A stretch of DNA of 64,000 nt from Allacma fusca (Eukaryota > Arthropoda > Collembola > Symphypleona > Sminthuridae), in the NCBI GenBank assembly GCA_947179485.1, contig OX359247.1, forward strand, positions 25,706,801 to 25,770,800. Direction: 5' to 3'. Under the pieces are notes generated by a model. That model saw nothing but the letters and a program-made list of their open reading frames with translations. It had not been told where the DNA came from and ran no database searches. Made by a program: the position numbers and the translations under genes. Below, one piece after another: positions 12,701 through 27,246 of this stretch. Within the stretch, counting starts at the first letter, position 1. Every line of letters starts with the position of its first letter.

Positions 12701-15700
12701 ATTGACACTATATACACTCCCGCTGTATAGAATGCTTGCCGTAGTAATAACTTTCTTTGTAGCCGTAATAGTCCTGGTAGAAAAATTCCCTACCAAAAGA
12801 GAAAGTCATTGAAAGGATTTTAAAGGAATTAGTTGTGGTCCTAGTAGGAAGAGAGTCTTGTCAACTCATGTAGTACGTAAGTCTTTGAGGAGGGGGGAAC
12901 ACAAGGAACAACTCGGACACCGCCTCTTTCTCCCTGTTTTCTCCTTCAAACTTTCATCCTCCTCCATGATTTCCCCAATTCCTTAAATTAGTTGCTATTT
13001 TTTCGACTCCGACTCTCCCCATATGAGTTCGGGGGGAGCTGGCAAGAAATCTTCCTATTTAATTTATCTCTCTCCCGTACAGTTTTTACCCGGATGCAAA
13101 ACTAATGTTTATAGCGGGGCTCTTTCTCTTTGGAATGTCGTTCCTCAAGCAGGAAATAGGGGCTGGCGGGTGGATCTTTATATAGTTATTCTTAGACGAT
13201 CATGACGACATTCATCCGCTGGATATTTTGGAAGGGATTCAAAAACCAGTTATTCTTGGAGGGCTTCAACCTCCTCCTCCTCCTCCTCCTCCCAAAGAGC
13301 TTCGTGCATATTGGGCTGACTCCAAAAAATTGAGTGTATAGACTTGTCCATGGGGGGTACTTGGGAAATTGCATTACATCAGCACATCTCTCCCATAATG
13401 TACTCCTTTTTTTCCCAGGGAAAACTTCTCACAAGTCCTTCTTTCCACTAAACTTATTCCCCCTCTACATTCTCAGATTTGAGGTCATAGGCTCTCTGAG
13501 CTCCTTTGACTCACATAGTTTTCCTATGTATATGGGATTATTTCAATAGAATATTTTCCTAAAAATTAGTAATGCTTATTAGGAGTAAGTTCGGACGAGA
13601 AATGATAATTAATGCTAATTTATAATTAAAACTCCATAAAAGATTATGCACGCTCATTGCTCCACTTCCACCGTTCAAATAAACGGAGAGATAAAATCAA
13701 GGCCTCCGTTTTTTGCACCCTTTCTTGTCATTTTTCTCGAATATTGTCGACACCAGGAGGTAAAATTCTGAGCAGGGGTGATGTTTATGTTGATAAGGGC
13801 CAGGTTCCTATGAACTTAGAATGTACATATGAGCCTTTACGCGTAGTGATTATAGAGGGAAGTAATTATTATTAAAAAAATGACCTGGAGACCTAATTAA
13901 CGGGATTGTGTACGGGATTGAAAAATGGCATGTTTTGGGTGAAAAACTCAATTTACGGTGGATTTCATGTCTGTAAAGGGGGGACATTTCTGCGTGCTCA
14001 AGTGCAGTTTGAATTTGAGTCGTCAGGATTGAATGGACCATTACCATTGGCCCTGTCGTCTTACATTTGACGGGCTTTTATTCCACACCTTAGCTTCATC
14101 AAATTTATGACTAGTAGTACTGTACTGAGTAGAATACATTGATTCTATTATCTGTATGGGTGGACCGCACGATATTTGAATAGGGAATCTATTTTAAGGA
14201 ATATTACAGCCCCCACAAAACGAGAGCCAGTCCTTTGAAAATATACGGACATTGTTTAGTACCTGGCAGAAGTAAGGGCTCAATAACTATCCGTCAACAA
14301 AAGGGATGTATAGGGAATTATCCTTGTTTTAGAACCATATGCCTTGAGCAAGCATTCCGAGCCTAGTCAATTATTCATAGAACGTTCAACATCCACGAAG
14401 GACATTAATGTTAAGGTGTGGATTAGATTTGAATATCTATTCCCTCCAATTATAATCCTGCTCCTTGTCAATGTAGTAAGGAAGTTCGAGTTCCCTTTAA
14501 AAATTCACAGGGTTTCAATCGGCCCTCAGAGATAAATTGTGATAAGACAGTTTTGGTCATTACAGGATTTCACATTTTCTACTCCTACTTAAAGTTGCAC
14601 AAGGAAATTCGGCAAATGCCGGGGTACTTTGTTGTACTCAGACGAACAGAGAAATATTTACATATAGGCTCATTCTGCCTACAGTACATGCTAAAACCTC
14701 CATGGATAATGTAAGTTCTGTTCATGCTCATTCTGTCCGTGGACCTTGCGGGTGTACTAGTTACCATGTGCATAGCCCTTTGAGCTGACAATCTAGATTG
14801 TAAAAGCTTGCATGTGCTTCCCTCCTGGAAGAATTGGGTAAGTGCCATAAATTGCGTGTATTGAAAAGAAAGTTGAATTCCAAGGAACTGGGGTAGTCTG
14901 TAGCAATTAATGATTCATTTTGATGTCGGGAAGCTCTCGCCCTCTAAATGGTTCTGGAACGCATGTGTCTTCAGTATCGATGACAAAAACAAGTTATAAT
15001 TCACGGGCTGGCTCCGAAATGGTCTCAATATTCCTGGATTAGTCCTTTCCGGAGCTATCCTCATGTCCATGAATACATACATTCATCCAAATATGAAGTA
15101 AATACATATTTGTGTATCACACAGGACAGGACCCAAGATTGTAATTAGCGGATAATCATCCTACTTCCAGTATTTAACAGACCCACTGTGACATAATTAT
15201 TACTCCGACGCCATAAAAGAACGCCAGGACAAACAGCGTAGCCCAGATATAAGAAAATTGCGAAAACAAAGTTCAAATGAGACTGACTATTGATTTGCTC
15301 CTGGAAGAGCTCCTTTTAATTCAGGCTTATATAGTATATACCCTCAAAATTCCTGGGACACTGAATGACAGTCAACATGATAAGTTTAAATAAAGCGATC
15401 GACTTTCTTTCAAGAAATGCAGTGATTCGGGTGCATATACTCCAAAAGTTTTTTTGGAGGCTGGGGGTCTCAGCCGGATCTTTCAGGATGTTTCAATTCC
15501 AAGGCCAGAGTTGAGGTATGTTGGAATGTTGTAGGACTATAGTTCAAGGATTTTGTGGTGGGGGGGGGGGAGGGGGGGAAATGTGAAGCCGGAAAAATTT
15601 CGGGAGGATACAAGGGAAGATGCAAGGCAGTAAATGTGATCGGTAATCCGGGCTATTTCCATCTCTGCCGCATTTGCATAAACATGCCTTGCAAGGAAGC

Positions 15701-18700
15701 CATTATGTAGGAATTGTATGCAAATCAAGGAGGGATATGAACAAGACTGCTAAACCACCAGCCTTCATTGAGTTGCTTGGTGCTCCATGTGTGCAGCGTG
15801 TGTCTTTCTTATAGCTTCTTTTTTACTGGCTGTACGGGAGAGGATGTATCGACGGATGTGAGGGGTCCTATTTGAAATATCTATGTATCTACATGTAGAA
15901 CTTGGGCGTAGAAGGGAAGGAAGACACTCAAAAGGGACATTGGTTGAGAAAAGTTTCGTTTTAAATATAAGGTCAAGCTATTACGCAGGAGACAAATGTG
16001 AGGGAAAGAAATTTATTCCTGGTACATTCAGTCTCATGTAATATATTGGCACTCCACTTACGAGTCAAATTCGTATTCCAAAGCTCCCCCGTCGATTTCC
16101 CTACCTCCTGGGCTCTCCGAAGTATGTACGTGAGTATTGTAATAGGGTGAAGCATTGGCAGGGAAAACTAAGTCCTAAAGCTACGGAATAGGGCAACAAT
16201 CTTCAAAAATATTCACACACTATTCCATTCTTCGAAGCCCGCCCAATATTAATATAACGATAAAATAAATAAAAGCAAAAATATGAGTTTCCGATGAGTA
16301 TCCCCAAATGATACGGAACCATTAAAAGGTGAGACGAAGGACCAGGGATTGCTAACGACAATAATTTACAAGTTTATTAATAAGTTTCACTACTACAACT
16401 TTCCCGTTACAGTTGGTCTGTTCAGTTCAGAGATACAGGATGCACTGAAGTTCCTCGTGACACACATATAAGATGCGATCTCCCACTCCACTTCATGTAC
16501 ACAAAGTTAACCTCAGATCCACTAAGGCTGTCATTAAGCTTGTAAAGGATACATTCACCGTGACAATATGTAATTATAGATATATCTAGATATGCAGAGC
16601 GGTACGTACTGAAGTAAAGAATTCTTGTGGAATTCTAAGCACTGTTGATGATACTGGCATGTTACTGTATGGAGAGAAAGTAACTTATAGAGAAAGCACC
16701 GTAAGAATTTCCACATCGGGGACTCTTCCCAACGACTATAGTTTTATTAGTAGGAGCTACTGGCGAATATACAGATGTGTAGATAGATTCTATGTAAGTG
16801 AGCATATTAGGTCTGGGTATTTTGGGTCTGTGAAAATATTTACACACTGTATTATTCCTACTACAGTAGACATATCTACAGTTCCTGAGAGGAGGTGTGT
16901 TATGTCTGGGAGAGAAATTCCTGGATTGGTCTATATGACCATCTCCAGTGGCATATCCAGTTTGTCGACTGTGACCAGATAGGATCTTATTGGAATTTTT
17001 ATTTGTAGAAAAAAGGTATTGAATTTAGAATCCGATTTCCACCCTTCTTCTCCTCATTTCTTCCGCTACCTTCAGCGATTGAGTTAAGATTTTTTTTCCA
17101 GTACTGCTTTTCTTTCTCCGCTCAGTGAAGATAGATACATCCAGAGCACTGACAGGGAAATTGCTTTCGCTCCTTTTAACCCCACACCATTCACCAATGG
17201 TCCTCCTGACTTTCATCTTCTGCTCCGCCTCACGAAAGCAACATAGTCACAATAAGTTGTATCCCCCTGAATTCTCTCGTTTATAGGCACTCATCCCCAT
17301 ACTTCTATGTACGGGCATATGCATAGCCAGGCCGGGCCTGTGAACTTGAATCCTGTGACGGACGACAGAATTACTCAAGTTTAAATTCAGACATTCATGA
17401 CTCCGAAAACAGTCACATTGAGTTCACTCAAGTTTTACGGCTCGCACATTTTACTCTTGTGCAGCTGACAGACTGCACGCTGGAGAAGGTCTATGGGGGG
17501 AAGGTAGGGAATATTTCCTCGTCAAGTATTTTCAGGGGGAACTCATTCTCGCCACTGTCAACCGTTGTTCAGTATCTACTCCTCGCATGTGTGCACATCG
17601 GTCCCGATGAATACATAGGAGCTCCTCATATGAATAAATACATACGTATAACGTGAGGTGAGAGCTTGGAGTCTCTCCAGTGCTATGGAGCTCACTTGAT
17701 GTGAGACCCAGGGAAGTCATAAATGTGACTCCATTAAAGGAAACTGTTTGTCGTGACTGCCTTTTGGATACAACTTCTCGGCCCACTGATGAATTGTACC
17801 CTTTCCCGGAATACCCAAAGCTCAACTTGGGTAGAAAATTACTGTTAGCTGGAACTTTATCAAAAATGCGAGTCCATGGCAGCAGGCTCATACACATGGG
17901 CATTTTCCAACACGAGGCAATATTTTTCTCAAATATCCTACCAAGACTTGTACACTCAAGTTTGGGATTATTTGTTGACATCAGTTAGCTTAAAATGATT
18001 TCTAATAGATCCTAATCCTATTTCCACACGGCTTAGGTAAACAGGGGAGAGACTCAGAATCTATAAACTCAGGGACAAATTGAGATCCGATGGTTTGCCA
18101 ATCCCGGGGCTTTTACTCTTGAAATGATCCCGCTTAACTGTAAGTTTCCCTATTATCAAAAATGCATTAAAGGTCATGAGGGAGGGAGGGTGTGTGTATG
18201 TATGTATGTATGTACGTATACTTAAGACTAGGGTTGAGTGAGCAGGGGGAAGAAAGTCCAAGAATATTTTAGAGATGATGAGAGCTGAGTATAGGACATA
18301 AATCCTGGGATTGCTCAAAAGCTATCATTATTCTATTATGGAGAAATCTCGGCGTAAAATATGAATTAGCTCATTTTATAGTTGGGATGAAATCCCGACT
18401 TGGGCATTATCTACTTGAAATATGAAGACGCTGGGATTTACTTGGATGATATTATAATTCCAACCGATTCCCTTTCCATTGGAGCCGTATGAAATGAAGG
18501 ATATGTCTGTGAGAGAAAGAGGAAACCGGGGTCAGAGCCCTGTGTGTACATAGCTGGGAATGGAAAAAGATCTGGGTGGCGTTTCGAGAATGGATGCGAC
18601 AGCATGGATGGAAATGAGAGTTTAAGACTCATGGAATTCTCCCCACTCCGGGAATGTTTTAGCTTCCCAGCTTCTCTCCTCTCTTTTGTAATAGGAAGCT

Positions 18701-21700
18701 AGGGGCTGGAGTCACTGTGAGACTGGAGTGGGATTCTATGTTAAATATCATCTGATATAAGTATATACAAAAACTCGTGTAGGAACTATCAAGATCTGGA
18801 GGCTCATATTTCTTGAAATCACAACCCATCCAGGTATAGATGCATTAAAGATAGTAATCCAAATGTTCCCCTCATATTTGTACAACTAACTTTACAATAT
18901 TAGCTCTAAATGGAGTGGTACATACATTATGTACGGTAATTATTCAATGCGTTGAAACTGGCAGAATACTATTTTCAAGGAAGTATAATATATGAGGAGA
19001 GCAGGCTCCGAATAGGATTTGACCCTCTATGTACAGATAGCTAAAGCTAACGTACAAAGGCATTACTAAGGTATACCAGACTTGAGCATCACAATTCCAA
19101 TGAGCAGATGTGGTCTTTAAAGGGTGAAAGTACATATAGATATACTCTCATGGATATAGACAAAATAAAAATATACATTATTCACAGATTCAGCCCGGAC
19201 ACGACAATAAGCTTCAGGTCCGACAGGATGGGTGAGGAAGGATACATTTTTGCTCCATTTAGTTGGCTTTTACAGGCATGGCATTTATCCTAATGGATTT
19301 ACACGTAAATTGTGGAAATTGAGTTCATAGGTGTTTGTTAGAGTCTCTCTTTTTACACTTGGGCAATTGGCTCGTTGGCTGGTCGCTGGCTATTATTATA
19401 CTGTATGCATCAGTTCGGACTCGATTTCCTCCGAAACGCTCCACTGGACATGGGTTTGCAAAAAGTCAGGGAATTTGGCTAAAAATACCTTGTGAATACT
19501 ACCACCGCCTTTTGAGCATACATGAATTTCCTTCCTGTACTGCCCATCATCTTGTAAGTAATGGTAGATACTGCATGGGCCACAAACGATTGAGCATAAC
19601 CAAGGGGAATAGTACCTTTAGAGGGAAAATTTCCCTGAAAGATTCGAAAAGATAAATCGGGGAAGGGCAGTCCCAAAAAAGCTCAGAAGGTCACGGCACT
19701 GGAATCTACTTGATCATTTTACTTTCCGCTTCCATTCACAATCGAGTTTCTACCTCTATATATGAAGAGATGCAGAGTTTCACACGAAATATCTAGTAAA
19801 TTTATATTTTTGGAGTTTTACTTTGGTGTAATTACGTCTGTTCAAATACTGGGAACATCTTGTGGGACCTTTTCCAGCGTCATGTTTACACAGACAATAA
19901 ACACAGGTAGAGGATATGTAGATACGTGGACAATTTTGAAATTGTATTTTTAAGGGCGTAAATAAACAGTCCAAATGGCATCCTCATGAGCATTGTTATG
20001 TATGTTTGTAGGTAAATAGAAAGTGTTTGTGTTGGCCTCGTTTAATAGGGGACGTAATGCTGTACAAACTGGCCTGTTTCAATTTTTTTTTAAATATCTA
20101 TAATTTTAGGCCTGAAAACCCCATTTCACCTTAATTTTGTTATTATTAATTTCCACAGAGGTGAGCACACAATTGGTTCAATTACAGGTATTCGAACTAA
20201 TTTAATCCTCTCCGCTCTGCAGTCAAGGCATATAAAATCCAGTTAATCATCCAGTTAAACGATACTAACGTTAGTGTCTACAACGTGGAATTACTGAAAT
20301 TTTCTGATGCAAGTATTATTAACATTAGATTGTACTAATTCTCATGTGTTCAAACGTTTTAGGAATAAATAATTTGCACAACTACTCAAATACCAGCATG
20401 ATTTTTATTTGAGTTCTTATGAAGTTAGAGGTATGAATTCTTCCCTTAGTTGATCCATGCGTACATAAATATCTGTACTTTAAAAATACTTTACTTAAAA
20501 ATACTTGCTAAAAATTACTTTAAGGTACTGCAATATTACTGGAATACAAATTTTAAATTTATTTCCAGGCAGCTCATTGTCAGCAAAATCAAAGGCGGGA
20601 GTATGTATGTATCTATGTCTGGTCAGTATTTATTGAGTCTCCGAGTCGTCAGCATGAGGCAACATAACATTTTAATTTCCTTCAAATTTTCTTTCTTTTA
20701 ACGGAAGTATGAATCTTATTATAGTAAATCTTAAACTTGCATAAACAAACATTTGAGCTTCCAATTTTACTGTTTTTAAACTCGCGATTTAAAAAACGAT
20801 TGATTTTTCAATTTTGTCTGGGCAGAAATTGTTTTAGGACACGATGCTTTTGAATTCATATTTGAGTCTCAAATTTGTATTCAGTATTTATAAACTCAAT
20901 ATCTGAACATTTGTTTCCCAAGATCCGGTGCTTCATTGTGTTACTTACTCACTGCTATTTCAAAGCAGCTACCGAGTTTAGATAGTGGTTATTTAGTAAT
21001 CAGTATTATTAGTAATTACATTAGTTGTTTGCTTTCAAGTCTGGAAGAAAATCGAAACCCGTCACTACCGTTTAATAAATCAAAACAACCTGCAGCTAAT
21101 TGTTAAAAAACATCTTTATTTACACATTTTTTTTCTAGCTTGGCTCAGTTCTGCCCGAGGAACTTTCTGTGGTATCCAGTAAAATTATTCCCCACATTTG
21201 AACTTTACATCTTTTTTAGCGTGATGCAACTTTTGTCATTTATGTACATATGATTTTGCAATGATTTTGCATCCAAGCAAAAAATTAATTGCACGTGTAA
21301 ATAACCACAGGAACCAACCAGTCTCAATATCTATAGATAAATAAAAAAAACAAGAGCCAGAAAGAATGTTATTTTTAGCCATTCGAATCTAAAATGAAGT
21401 AGGTACGGCACATACGCTCGTAAGAGAATGTTTAATCCCGGAGAAAGCAAAAAAGGAAGAACTATCGTAAGCAATTTCCCGTCTCATTTCAATTATTATT
21501 TTTTTCAAATTGAGGGAAGGAATAAAACAGCTGGACTTGTTACTCCATGAATATTTATTCTCCCACTTTTCTTCCTCCATTGCCAGATGCACAAATTACT
21601 CCCTTTTCACAATAAATTACAAGTCTTGAATGAATTTTTTGTTTGCTCATATCTGTCAATCGTCCATCTTGCATAATACATTCTGCATGTGGGCTCTTTC

Positions 21701-23082
21701 CCTCTGAATGAGGACGGCCCCAGAACCTGCCAGGATTCTCGTTTTTTTTTGTCACTAAAGGTCTTTCTATTATACGTCCTCAACTAGGATTGACAACTTT
21801 GATAATATACTTTTAGTAATATCAAATAATCGTGGGTTTTTAATATTAAAACTCCTGCACAGGATTCACGTGTTAGGTTTCTAAACATTTGTATGTATGT
21901 AGTTCCCTGGGATCATTTAAAGCTACTGGGGTTTTTGGAGGGATTTTGGAATGGCAAAATATAAACTCATATATTTGTATGGGACTGATTGAGGCTACTA
22001 GTTTTCCTTTTTTGCATTGAAGCCGCCTACTGACGTTCCATGGGATATGGCTGGAGCTGAAGCCAAAGTTGTGTATGATTGTGAGGTTGTGCATGCATGG
22101 GAGTCCATTAAGTTTACCGTGAGAATGTGTAGTGAAAAGGATGTTTTTTGGCATTTGGATAGCCCATTTTTGTAGTTGAATGGAGCATTCATTTGTAGCA
22201 AGTAGGTGAAGGTAAGGTAAGGCTATTGGATTTTTGTGCCATGTGGTGTGTTGTTGAGGAGGCTTGTGTTTTCTTTACCCTTCAAATAAAACACATCAAA
22301 GACACCTCCGTGATAAAAACCGGACCGGCTTCCATTAGAGTAAATGATGGAGCCAGTTTGTACTCATGTGTACGGTCATACTCACTTAGTATGTACGTCC
22401 GTGCATTGTAGATATGTACACATAGAGGGGCCTTCCCCTCCACTGAGTCTATATCGTCCCATTGTAAGTATACTGAATTTATGCTCCCTTGCCAGCATTT
22501 CTTTTTCATTTACTCCCATCTCTCACGTAGTTTGTAGGTGTGGGTCTCAGCTTGGATATAACCAGTCTACTTTCCAATACTAGAAACATATGTGAGTTTC
22601 ATGTATCTATAGATAGATATACATACATACCCCTATAAAGAATGCCCATCTAATTTGTTACAGTACATGGTAGACTTTCACTCTGAGCTTTTAACTCTTC
22701 AGGGTGCAGCTTAACTTTTGAGAGTTACCTTTTCAGAGGATGGACAGACTTTCGTGCACTTGTTCCATACACGTCTTAGCTGGTTAGTGAAATATTGTAT
22801 TACAGAAGCAAGGGAGGGAGTATCGTCAACTGGGCCTGACTCTGGCAGCTTGTCGAAGGTGCAAAAACTAAAAGCTTAAATCTTCATAATGCATAGTCAG
22901 TACTCTCTGCCACATTCGGAGTTTTCCGCTGCAATTTATTCTACTTTCAGGGAATATTGCTCCTACACTTTAATAACTAGCTGTGGGTAAATGTAGTGGT
23001 TGGAGGGTTACATGTGCATATGGGAAGGAGCCTTGTGGAGTCGTATGTACTTGCGTGTTCGCTCTTATTAATAAAACAAGTC

Positions 23083-23139
<57 letters not shown>

Positions 23140-25921
23140 ATATATGTTTATATTATTTGGGCTCGTATAGTCAACTAATGTAAAGTTATAGGAGGAGCAT
23201 TTCCGCTGTACCTTACCTGTGTGGGTAATCCATGTATCTATCTAATTTGGAATCCATGTGTGAATGGTACAAGAGCCTGGGCATTATAAGTACACAGAAT
23301 AATATATCTAGTCCGGATTGTACTAAGAGTGTACGTCCCATAGTCCAGGCTATTGTTTTCTCATGATCTACTCCTACTTTTATAGGTTAAGAGTGTGAAG
23401 GGAAAAAGTTTCTTAAGTAATTTTCCTGGAAACATCTCCTAGGAAATTTTGTGTGGGGCGTAAAATAAATGATCTACAAATGCATTCTGGCCTGTTTACT
23501 TTCCAGGAGCTTCGTTTGCACAACTTCCCGGGAAAGTGTAAGCCCCGCGCGTTTCATAACATTCCTCGTCCTCACAAGCTTCCATTGTACACATGCTAAC
23601 AACCACTTTTTTTTTCCTCAAACTTTCTCTTGTAGGATTGTACACACGTAGATACTTGGTATTGTGTATACTATGTAGTTAGTTACATAAGGGTGAAGCA
23701 CATGTGTGTGGGATCTTATGCTAATATTCTGGAGCAAACTAATCTTAATAATCTTAAAAGACTTTTGGTAGTGGTTGTGAGAGCTGTAAAATCTCATCAC
23801 TCTCTCCGTCCCGAGTATTAATATTGAAATTGAACTTGGTTTTACGTTCCTGGTGGCAACACACCACTGATCTTGTATTTGATCCACTCCATCCTCTGGT
23901 GTATTGTGTTGTGTCTTGGGACCGCTGTTTTTTTCGGATTCAGTATACTTTGTATGTATCTACATATGTACATTCAACCTCTTTGGGTTTTTTGTAAATT
24001 AGTTTCTGACGGCGATATGCATTTATAACCATTTTATTCTGGGTGCCGGGATTTTACAACATGCAACGTACATATTTCAAAGCACTTACTTCTAACAACA
24101 CTAACTGCAATTTCGATCTGTATGAAGTCAGAGGTTCTTTGACCTTGATCTATTTTTTAATTTCGTCAGAGACTAAACATAGAACGAAGGATTTTCTATT
24201 CAAAGGAAGGATGACTAATTTCAATACATACAATGGTATTGAAGGAAGCTTACAAGTCCCCTCTTTAAATTTTGAGTAATTAGTCTTGAATTTCAATTAT
24301 TCGATTGTGTAATAGGACCACAAGGGAGGGGTATCATTCCAGTCCCCGAGTCAATACACAAATGGATTTAAACATTTTTTTCTGTGTAAGGAATATCTAT
24401 CTATACACAAGTTTTTCACTTGAATCAGGGGATATGTCCAGAATTGCATAAAATTCCAAGGCGTTACCTACTCTGCCTCACTGCCTTCCTGACTGCTTGT
24501 CATTACGCTACATATTTCATCATGTGGTCTACATCCAAGAGTTGGTCTATTGGCAGGGGATAAATACCACGGCCTGACTCGACTCAGGATTCTAATTTGC
24601 TTTAAGCCTTCACGCAATTGTACGGGAGAGGATTGCATGCATTGCAATTTGAAAATGGTGTGAGATGATAAATTGTTTGAGAGTCGAAGAGAGATTGAAT
24701 ATTTGGGAAAGTTTGGACTCAAGCTTTAGCCTTGATCCGTTCCTTCACGCAGTTACTTAATGGTAGATAATAGCCACTCCAGGTCTAAAGACTAGGAGGG
24801 CAGGAAGTGGGAAATCTATTTTTGGCACCGCTCCGTAGCCCCTGCCTTTATAGTATAGTACATAACCCACGGCTACAAAGAAATGGCCGTGATATTCTCT
24901 AAACCTTTCTAGTTTTTTTTTCTAGGAGCTAATGATATTAATGTGTAACCTGGGTGAACTTCGAAGCTATAGATACTTTTGGAAATGTAGTGTATGTACG
25001 TATGAGTTTATAGGGATATAATCGGAGTTGGACTTTCTCCCTGAGAACCTTGGAGAAAGGTGTTGTATTTGTGACTATATAGATATCCGCCCCGAGTTAT
25101 ACTTTGTCAATGGAGATTGAAAATACATTTCATACACACAAGTCTCATGGGTATAAGAGACTATGGCGGAGTAGTGAGGGTTAAGAAGCAATAGTGGACT
25201 ATACACTGGGATAAATTCCAGAAATATATTTGTTTGAAGTGTCACTGACATTCTTCCTTTGAAGCGCTCCCTCCCATTTACATTTGCTTCTTAGCCAATG
25301 CAATGTATGGACGTCTATGAGTATCAGGTATTATTTGTCCTTATATCTCGTACATACATATCCCTACTCCCGTAAATTTTCCCTTCCCTTCTCCTCCCCA
25401 CCATTATAAAGTTTCTTTCCCATTGAAAAACCACCACACTGACATTTCATTATGAAGTTTCACACGGACGTTTATTCTCTGAGAAACTCCCAGAAGAGTG
25501 AACTCCTCACAGGCTTTTTGACGCTCCCCCCTTATCACACAACATTGTACAGTTGAGATACGGTAGTTTATCAAATAATGTAATCGATATGGAAATTAAA
25601 GTCTTATTTTCTACAATTAGCTTTCATTGTGTGAAGTTTAGGGAGGAAGTTATGTCAGAGCATAATGGAATTAGTGGAACAGAAATTCTCTGATGAGGAG
25701 CTAATCATAAAATCCAGTACAATTTACTCTTCAAGTCGCGTCTAACAACTCCATGCAAATATTATCCTGCTCTCGAACCCAGGGAGAACTACACTGGTTT
25801 GAGGAGTGTGGATTGATTCACAAATATTTACCATGACATTTAACTACTCATCGTTCATCCACTAATGAAATATCCAATTTTACAGGAGAATCTTAATACT
25901 TTCCCTTGACTCTCCTCTCCT

Positions 25922-25961
<40 letters not shown>

Positions 25962-27202
25962 TACTTCCTCAATCAGTGGGTTTTTTTTTCTACCTAACGA
26001 GCTAAAAGCTCTGAGGCTATTGACTTGTCCGGGTGTATCTGGGAATCGATAGAGTTGACGGAATTACCTCAGTGGCAGGGTCACGTTCAACGTATTAACT
26101 ATGTGTCGAAATCGGCGCTTGTCATTTCCTTTCCCTCTGTTCTCCCGTGACTTGAGTTATGCAGCTATTTAAATAGGCCTATTTCTCCAAACACTCTTCA
26201 GCCATCTGACAATTATCTAGGAAATCCTGGGAGTTTGAACTAGTTGGAGCAGCCCTTTTATCAGTTATCAGCTCCGCACATCGCCGCTCATTCCCATGTT
26301 GATTTATGTTTTCACACATGTCCTTCATTCTCAGACTCTGAATGCCGAGTGAGGGACGGATGGAGCATCAAATAAATATCTTGTAATCGAAATTATTGGG
26401 GTGTCCAAACCATTAGGTCTAGTCAGGCCTGTTGTCAATTCCATGTCTGGTAATTAGAGGGGGCGTGTTTGCATCCGAGAAATTCGTTTGTTTCACCAAG
26501 TATTTTATAAAGTGCTTACCTTTTGTCTCGGACCCACTACTACTGAGCTCAAAAATTTTCCAAACTCTAGTATTACCTTCCCACTTTTGTTTTATATCAA
26601 TATTACCGTATAATTATTTTGCACCCGTAATACCATACCCTTTTTGTTTTGTACCAAAATTATTATACCATTTGTGTTTTGTACCAAAATTAATATTACT
26701 ATTTCATTTTTGTTTTGCACAAAGATTATCTTGCAATAGATAATTACTCGTTTGTGTATTTACAACTTCACCTCACTACCTTACTTCAAGGTAATTGAAA
26801 AAATAATTGAAAATATAAATGACAGCAAAAAATTAAGAGACTACTTAGGTTTACGACCCATGTTATTATTACCGTAAGGACTTGGGATAGTCTGCATAAT
26901 TTCCCCCCAGGAATTATTCCACAACGTGACATCTACTACTGCATTCATTAAATGTAGAATATTTGCTTAACAGTTATTTTTGTGACTATGTACATACATT
27001 TGTTGTAGTCCTGGAAGCATGTAATTATTATACGAGCATGGAGGAGTAGGATTATGGAAATCTAAACATTCAACAACCCCTATGTGAGGTTGTATTCCGG
27101 CAAATACCAGAGGAATTTTCTCTATAATTTCCGGTGTTAAGTAACACCCTGGACTTGCTGGTTTTGAGGAAACTAGCTCTCATTAGGAATTCCACCCTGT
27201 TG

Positions 27203-27246
<44 letters not shown>

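Noticed and set aside
17532-17988. Overlapping open frames on both strands (149 and 102 codons) in intron B-C
   Set aside because: Neither resembles a known protein. Their length is within chance for moderate-GC DNA, and both strands are open, as expected by coincidence.
26755-26800. Second ratchet-like junction CTTCAAG|GTAATT at 26790, and others at 18036 and 20012
   Set aside because: Weak acceptor (AAG or TAG with a poor tract) and weak donors. Such AG|GT pairs are expected by chance in 22 kb.
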